Below the pieces are notes generated by a model. The model worked only from the letters and a program-made list of their open reading frames with translations, ran no database searches and was not told the DNA's origin. A DNA stretch of 64,000 nucleotides, taken from positions 1 to 64,000 of the forward strand of contig JAGWBD010000002.1 in assembly GCA_021296065.1 (NCBI GenBank), in the 5' to 3' direction. How positions within the stretch are numbered: position 1 is the first letter of the stretch; each line of letters starts with the position of its first letter. This document shows, one piece after another, positions 57,915 through 64,000 of the stretch. The position numbers and the translations under genes were made by a program. This stretch comes from Anaerolineae bacterium. GTDB lineage: Bacteria > Chloroflexota > Anaerolineae > Aggregatilineales > Phototrophicaceae.

Positions 57915-58889
57915 TCAGCAGGAGGGGTGGTTGATGTCCCAGCGATCGAAACTGACCTCTTCGTAGTCCGGCGCGGCCATGTGCGCGCGCGCGTCGTACC
58001 ACAGTTGCGCCCAGGCCCTGGCATCGCGCAGTTCGCTGGCCGGGTTGGCGCGGCTGCGCGCCACAAAGCCGGGGAACTCGCCGCGCCCGGTCGGCTGACC
58101 GGTCGGGTTGTAGCGCAGGTCGAAACTCAAGCGCACCGAGTCGCTCAGGTTCGGCAGTGAGGCGTGCTTGGTGTAACGCGTCATGAAGAGCACGTCGCCG
58201 CGGCGCATCGGCTGGGGCACAGCCGCCTCGCGCTGCAGCGCTTCCTCGATCAGGCGCGGCCCGCCATAGGAGGGGCAATGGACCTGCAGGCCCTCCACGT
58301 GACTGTAGGGGATGATCTCCAGGCAGCCGGCCTCGACCGGCGCGTCCCACAACGGGAACCAGACCGTGAGCATCTCCGTGTCGTCCGCGTCCCGGGTCAC
58401 CACGCCGTTGTCCTGGTGCCAGGGGGTGATGCCCAGTTGAATCTGCCCGGCGTCAGGGTCCCAGGGCGAGCGGTCTTCCGGCGGCTTGAGACGGACGTGC
58501 TGCACCGGGTTGGAATAGATCTCCGGCCCGATGAACTGTTCAACGACGTCCAGCAGCCGTTCGTTGCGCAACATGTTGAACACGGCCGGCCCGACCCACA
58601 GCGGCGTATCCCGCCTGACGCCACCCTTGGGCAGCGAAAAGTCAAAGTATTGCCTGTGTACGTCCTGGCTCTCCTCGCAGATGCGCAGGAAGCGCTCGTT
58701 GAAGTCGAGCTCCGCGTAACGCTGGCGGATGCGGCCCCCCGCGTACAACTCGTCGGCCAGGTTGTCCAGCACCGTATGGTATTCGGCGATGATCGGGTCC
58801 AGGGCGGCGACCGGGTCCAGCAGGCCCTCCACCAGCAGACAGCCTTTTTCGTTAAATTCGTCCAGTTGACCGCGGCTTAACAGACTCAT
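57915..58889 (-). CDS. Phytanoyl-CoA dioxygenase family protein, paralogue A
   Basis: This is an Fe(II)/2-oxoglutarate oxygenase-like protein of 324 residues. The metal-binding H-x-D is in 'LGITPWHQDNGVVTRDADDT', followed by 'MLTVWFPLWDAPVEAGCLEI'. The distal His is in 'FMTRYTKHASLPNLSDSVRL' and the 2-oxoglutarate-binding Arg follows in 'SVRLSFDLRYNPTGQPTGRG'. It is clearly a close paralogue of the next gene (59120); the two share most of their length. The substrate is unknown; such genes are multiplied in some marine and sponge-associated bacteria. The ATG at 58889 has 'cagggagcggg' upstream. Confidence 0.9.
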   Translation of the reverse strand: MSLLSRGQLDEFNEKGCLLVEGLLDPVAALDPIIAEYHTVLDNLADELYAGGRIRQRYAELDFNERFLRICEESQDVHRQYFDFSLPKGGVRRDTPLWVGPAVFNMLRNERLLDVVEQFIGPEIYSNPVQHVRLKPPEDRSPWDPDAGQIQLGITPWHQDNGVVTRDADDTEMLTVWFPLWDAPVEAGCLEIIPYSHVEGLQVHCPSYGGPRLIEEALQREAAVPQPMRRGDVLFMTRYTKHASLPNLSDSVRLSFDLRYNPTGQPTGRGEFPGFVARSRANPASELRDARAWAQLWYDARAHMAAPDYEEVSFDRWDINHPSC

Positions 58890-58981
58890 CCCGCTCCCTG
58901 CCTTCCACTCCTGTTTCGCCGCGTAACTATAGCGCGAATTGCGGTCCCGGTCAGCACTTCAGGCAGCGGGGGAGTGTCTGA

Positions 58982-59099
58982 TTTACTGGATACAGAAACT
59001 GGATGCGGGGAGCGTCATCGTGCGGATATTTGCGTCGCCACAGTTGTCGCTGCTTCCAGGTGGGGGCAATTTCTGAAATCTGCCAAACTCGCCACGCCC
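58982..59099. repeat. 118-bp dispersed intergenic repeat, copy 2
   Basis: 107 of 118 bases match 10715-10832, in the same orientation and without gaps. It fills the space between the two dioxygenase paralogues, ending 20 bp before the stop codon of paralogue B. Frames through it are not supported as genes. Confidence 0.85.
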
Positions 59100-59119
59100 A
59101 ACCGGTGGGGCGGGCCTGC

Positions 59120-60100
59120 CTAACAGCCCGGGAAATCAACGCTCCAGCGGTTGTAGCTGAAGTCCTCGAAGCCCGGCGCGGCCATACGCGCGCGCGCGTC
59201 ATACCACAGTTGCGCCCAGGTGCGCGGGTCGCGCAGTTCGCTCTGCGGATTCTTGCGGCTGCGCGCCACGAAACCGGGGAAGACCTCGCGCCCGGTCGGC
59301 TGGCCGGTCGGGTTGTAGCGCAGGTCGAAACTCCAGCGCATGCTGTCACTGTGGTTGGACAGGGAAGAGTGCTTCGTGTAGCGCGTCATGAAGAGCACGT
59401 CGCCGCGCCGCATCGGCAGCGCCAGCGCCTCCTCACGCTCGATCACCGCGTCATGCAGCCTCGGCCCGCCGCCCGTGGGCGAGGCACAGTGCCGTCGCAG
59501 GCCATGCAGGTGACTGTAAGGGATCACCTCCAGGCAACCGGCCTCGACCGGCGCGTCCCACAGCGGAAACCAGACGGTGATCATCTCCGTCTCGTCGGCA
59601 TCCTCGTTCACCACGCCGCCGTCCTGGTGCCAGGGCGTGGCGCCCACCTGGACCTGCCCGGTCTTCGGGTTGCGCGGCGTGCGATGCTCGGGCGGTTTCA
59701 TGCGCACGTGCTGCACCGGGTTGGAATAGATTTCGGGACCGATTAACTGCTCGACGGCGTCCAGCAGCTTCTCGTTGCGAATCATGTGGAAGATCGCCGG
59801 CCCCACCCACAGCGGCGCGTCCGGCTTAACGTTGCGTTTGGGCAACATGAAGTCGAAATACTGGCTGTGTATGCGCCCGCTCTCTTCGCAGATGCGCATG
59901 TAGCGCTCGTTGAAATCGAAGGCCGTGTAGCGCTCGCTGATCTCACCCTTTGCGTAGAGCTCGTCGGCCAGGCTGTCGAGCACGCCATGGTACTCGTCGA
60001 TGACGGGGTCCAGATCGGCGACCGGATCCAGCAGGCCCTCCGCCACGACATAGCCCTGCTCGCAAAAAGTATTCAGTTGCTCCCTGTTCAAGCGGGCCAT
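59120..60100 (-). CDS. Phytanoyl-CoA dioxygenase family protein, paralogue B
   Basis: This 326-residue protein has the same oxygenase scaffold as paralogue A: 'VGATPWHQDGGVVNEDADET', 'MITVWFPLWDAPVEAGCLEV', distal His in 'FMTRYTKHSSLSNHSDSMRW' and the Arg in 'WSFDLRYNPTGQPTGREVFP'. The differences cluster at the N-terminus and in the loop before the distal His ('LHGLRRHCASPTGGGPRLHD'), where substrate choice is expected. The ATG at 60100 has 'caggagggcagg' upstream; the frame is open further back but lacks similarity. Tandem with paralogue A, separated by the 118-bp repeat. Confidence 0.9.
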   Translation of the reverse strand: MARLNREQLNTFCEQGYVVAEGLLDPVADLDPVIDEYHGVLDSLADELYAKGEISERYTAFDFNERYMRICEESGRIHSQYFDFMLPKRNVKPDAPLWVGPAIFHMIRNEKLLDAVEQLIGPEIYSNPVQHVRMKPPEHRTPRNPKTGQVQVGATPWHQDGGVVNEDADETEMITVWFPLWDAPVEAGCLEVIPYSHLHGLRRHCASPTGGGPRLHDAVIEREEALALPMRRGDVLFMTRYTKHSSLSNHSDSMRWSFDLRYNPTGQPTGREVFPGFVARSRKNPQSELRDPRTWAQLWYDARARMAAPGFEDFSYNRWSVDFPGC

Positions 60101-60193
60101 CCTGCCCTCCTGCCTGCCTGGCGCCAACTTCACCATGCTACTATAACGCATTGTGCCACAGGGTCCGCAGTCCAGCGCGCAGGGAGGTGCGTC

Positions 60194-61447
60194 ATGGCCA
60201 CAGCCCGCATCCGTCATCTGATTCTGCTGCTACTCGGCGTCTGGCTCTGCGCGGCGCTGCTGATCCCCCTGCTGGCGCGGCCGCTCTTCGCCCCGCCTCC
60301 CGTGGACGAACTACAACTCTTCCTGCTGATGGGCCTCACCGGCAGCGGGAGCATTCTCATCGCCTGGCGCATCGGCCAGCCAGGCCTCGGCCAGCGTCTG
60401 CGTCGCCTGCGTGACGGACTCATGCTGCTCAGCCTGCTGACCATCCTGACGCTCTTCGTCAACTTCTGGTTGCTGGCGCGGCAGATGTTTCTCGACGCCC
60501 ACGACCTCGGCCTCAGCGCCGTGCTGCTGGTCTTTGGCGCCTTCACCGCGCTCGGCTGCGGCTACTTCATCAGCAACGCCTTCACGCCGCGCATCCGCGC
60601 CCTCGCCCGCGGTGCGGAGCGCATCGCCCGCGGCGAGACGGGCACCCGCGTCAATGCGGAGGGCCAGGACGAACTGGCGGCCCTCGCCCGCAGCTTCAAC
60701 ATGATGGCCGAACGCCTTGAGGAAGCCGCCGAACGCCGCGAACGACTCGAACAGGGCCGGCGCGACCTGATCGCCTGGACCAGCCACGACCTGCGCACGC
60801 CGCTGGCCTCGCTGCGCCTGGTCATCGAGGCCCTCGTTGACGGCGTCGCCGGCGACGAGGCCACGCAGCAGCGTTACCTGCAAACCGCGCAGCGTGAGAT
60901 CCGCAACCTCAGCGAACTCATCGACGACCTCTTCGAACTCTCCCAGCTGGAAAGCGGCCACGTCGAGCTGCAATTGCAGCGCAGTTCCCTCGGTGACCTG
61001 CTCTCGGATACGCTGGGCGCCCTGCGACCCGTCGCCCGCCGCCGTGAGGTGCAACTGGAGGGCGAGATCGGCAAGGACGTCGACCCGGTTTTGATCGACC
61101 CCGAAAAAATCCAGCGCGTGCTCTATAACCTGGTAACCAACGCCATCCGCCACACGCCGGCCGGCGGCAGCGTACGCCTCGCCGCCGCCAGCGGATCGCA
61201 GCAGGTGAGCGTCACGGTCAGCGACAGTGGCGAGGGCATCGCCGCGGCGGACCTGCCCCAGGTCTTCGAGCGCTTCTGGCGCGGCGAACAGGCTCGCACC
61301 CGTGACCAGGACGGCGAGCGCGGCGCCGGCCTCGGCCTGGCCATCGCCCGCGGCCTGGTCGAGGCGCATCAGGGCCGCATCGAGGTGAGCAGTCAACCGG
61401 GCGCGGGCACGCAGTTCCGTTTCACCCTGCCGCGCAGCCTCGCCTGA
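60194..61447 (+). CDS. Sensor histidine kinase
   Basis: This is a membrane sensor kinase of 417 residues. Three or four hydrophobic segments (residues ~5-125) lead into a HAMP-like linker ('ARGAERIARGETGTRVNAEG'), a HisKA helix pair with the phosphoacceptor H198 in 'IAWTSHDLRTPLASLRLVIE', and a complete HATPase domain (N box 'YNLVTNAIRHTPAGG', G1 'VSDSGEGI', G2 'GAGLGLAIARGLVEAHQGRI'). There is no large periplasmic sensor domain. No response regulator is adjacent within the window. The ATG at 60194 has 'agggaggtgcgtc' upstream. It precedes clpB, with a hairpin between them. Confidence 0.93.
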   Translation: MATARIRHLILLLLGVWLCAALLIPLLARPLFAPPPVDELQLFLLMGLTGSGSILIAWRIGQPGLGQRLRRLRDGLMLLSLLTILTLFVNFWLLARQMFLDAHDLGLSAVLLVFGAFTALGCGYFISNAFTPRIRALARGAERIARGETGTRVNAEGQDELAALARSFNMMAERLEEAAERRERLEQGRRDLIAWTSHDLRTPLASLRLVIEALVDGVAGDEATQQRYLQTAQREIRNLSELIDDLFELSQLESGHVELQLQRSSLGDLLSDTLGALRPVARRREVQLEGEIGKDVDPVLIDPEKIQRVLYNLVTNAIRHTPAGGSVRLAAASGSQQVSVTVSDSGEGIAAADLPQVFERFWRGEQARTRDQDGERGAGLGLAIARGLVEAHQGRIEVSSQPGAGTQFRFTLPRSLA

Positions 61448-61480
61448 ACGGGAACGGGAATCGCAGGCCCTCACCCCAAA

Positions 61481-61510
61481 CCCTGTCCCGTCCTGGGGGA
61501 CGGGACAGGG
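61481..61510 (+). terminator. Hairpin after the sensor kinase gene
   Basis: CCCTGTCCCGTCC (61481-61493) and GGACGGGACAGGG (61498-61510) form a perfect 13-bp stem with loop TGGG, preceded by 'accccaaa'. The same core occurs at 53991-54010. There is no U-tract; it may be a dispersed element used as a transcription end. Confidence 0.6.
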
Positions 61511-61615
61511 GCCGCCTGACCCGCGCCAACGTCCTTCATACGTCCCGCTGACGCTTCTCTTGCGTACGACTGCCATGCTGGCAGGAAAGTCGCACGCAAG
61601 GGGAGGAGCGTGTCC

Positions 61616-64000
<2,385 letters not shown>

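Noticed and set aside
59003-59746. 247-codon plus-strand frame through the second 118-bp repeat
   Set aside because: Its body is antisense to dioxygenase paralogue B, whose motifs and ribosome site are clear.
61448-61615. CIRCE-type heat-shock operator before clpB
   Set aside because: The GAGTGCTAA/TTAGCACTC pattern is not present; only the 13-bp hairpin is found.

Overview
The window is a 64 kb piece of a GC-rich bacterial chromosome. The gene content suggests a Chloroflexota genome, possibly a Caldilineales/Anaerolineae-like environmental lineage: CUT1 sugar ABC transporters lacking an ATPase, several phytanoyl-CoA dioxygenase-like proteins, secreted SH3/CARDB proteins, an NfeD/SPFH pair, a sulfatase-like enzyme and extragenic palindromes. 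This placement is inference from gene content, because no rRNA or taxonomic marker was recognised.

Layout. 0.2-4.3 kb: minus-strand sugar ABC operon (phytanoyl-CoA dioxygenase-like protein, binding protein, two permeases). 4.4-7.6 kb: MATE exporter and, divergently, an M3 oligopeptidase. 7.8-9.7 kb: convergent TcmP / three-Cys (Gp37Gp68, DUF5131-like) pair, with an AT-rich tcmP. 9.8-11.4 kb: class IV aminotransferase, a repeat-rich spacer and a small conserved protein. 19.6-28.1 kb: sugar-acid catabolic regulon. On the minus strand it has iclR, a Gfo/Idh dehydrogenase, an aldehyde dehydrogenase and an IlvD/Edd dehydratase; divergently it has a binding protein and two permeases. The divergent promoters carry matching GTACAATT operators. 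28.1-28.9 kb: AT-rich islet with a DUF2335 pair. 29-33.6 kb: GalE, a SulP-STAS-cNMP transporter and a hydrolase. 33.7-35.3 kb: a DNA methyltransferase-HNH fusion broken by an in-frame stop. 35.3-37.2 kb: ECF sigma factor and pentapeptide-repeat protein. 38-40 kb: secreted repeat protein and PPK2. 43-52.7 kb: a 1594-residue secreted repeat protein coupled to a sulfatase-like enzyme, two DUF488-related genes and two tandem SH3/CARDB proteins. 52.8-64 kb: YciI, SDR, NfeD/SPFH, CdsA, LspA plus lipoprotein, two paralogous phytanoyl-CoA dioxygenases, a sensor kinase and ClpB (cut by the window end).

The most unusual feature is a set of tailed-phage morphogenesis genes threaded through these cellular genes. 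They are portal (11.5 kb), prohead protease-major capsid fusion (16.2 kb), gp6-like connector (37.3 kb), and tail terminator-like, baseplate/tail-like and two small tail-associated proteins (40.1-43.0 kb). All are on the plus strand, in the order used by HK97-like phages. Three of the four pieces are closed off by a hairpin or terminator just downstream of the gene, and the fourth by hairpins overlapping the end of the convergent gene. No integrase, terminase, tape measure, lysis or repressor gene is present. This looks like a fragmented, possibly domesticated particle locus (gene-transfer-agent-like) rather than an intact prophage.

The intergenic regions carry at least three families of dispersed repeats: a 118-bp element with two copies 48 kb apart, 21-bp REP-like palindromes, and hairpins preceded by a short 'accccaaaccct' tract. 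Three AT-rich segments stand out against the GC-rich background and are likely recent imports or exchanges: tcmP, the DUF2335 pair, and the middle of the methyltransferase.
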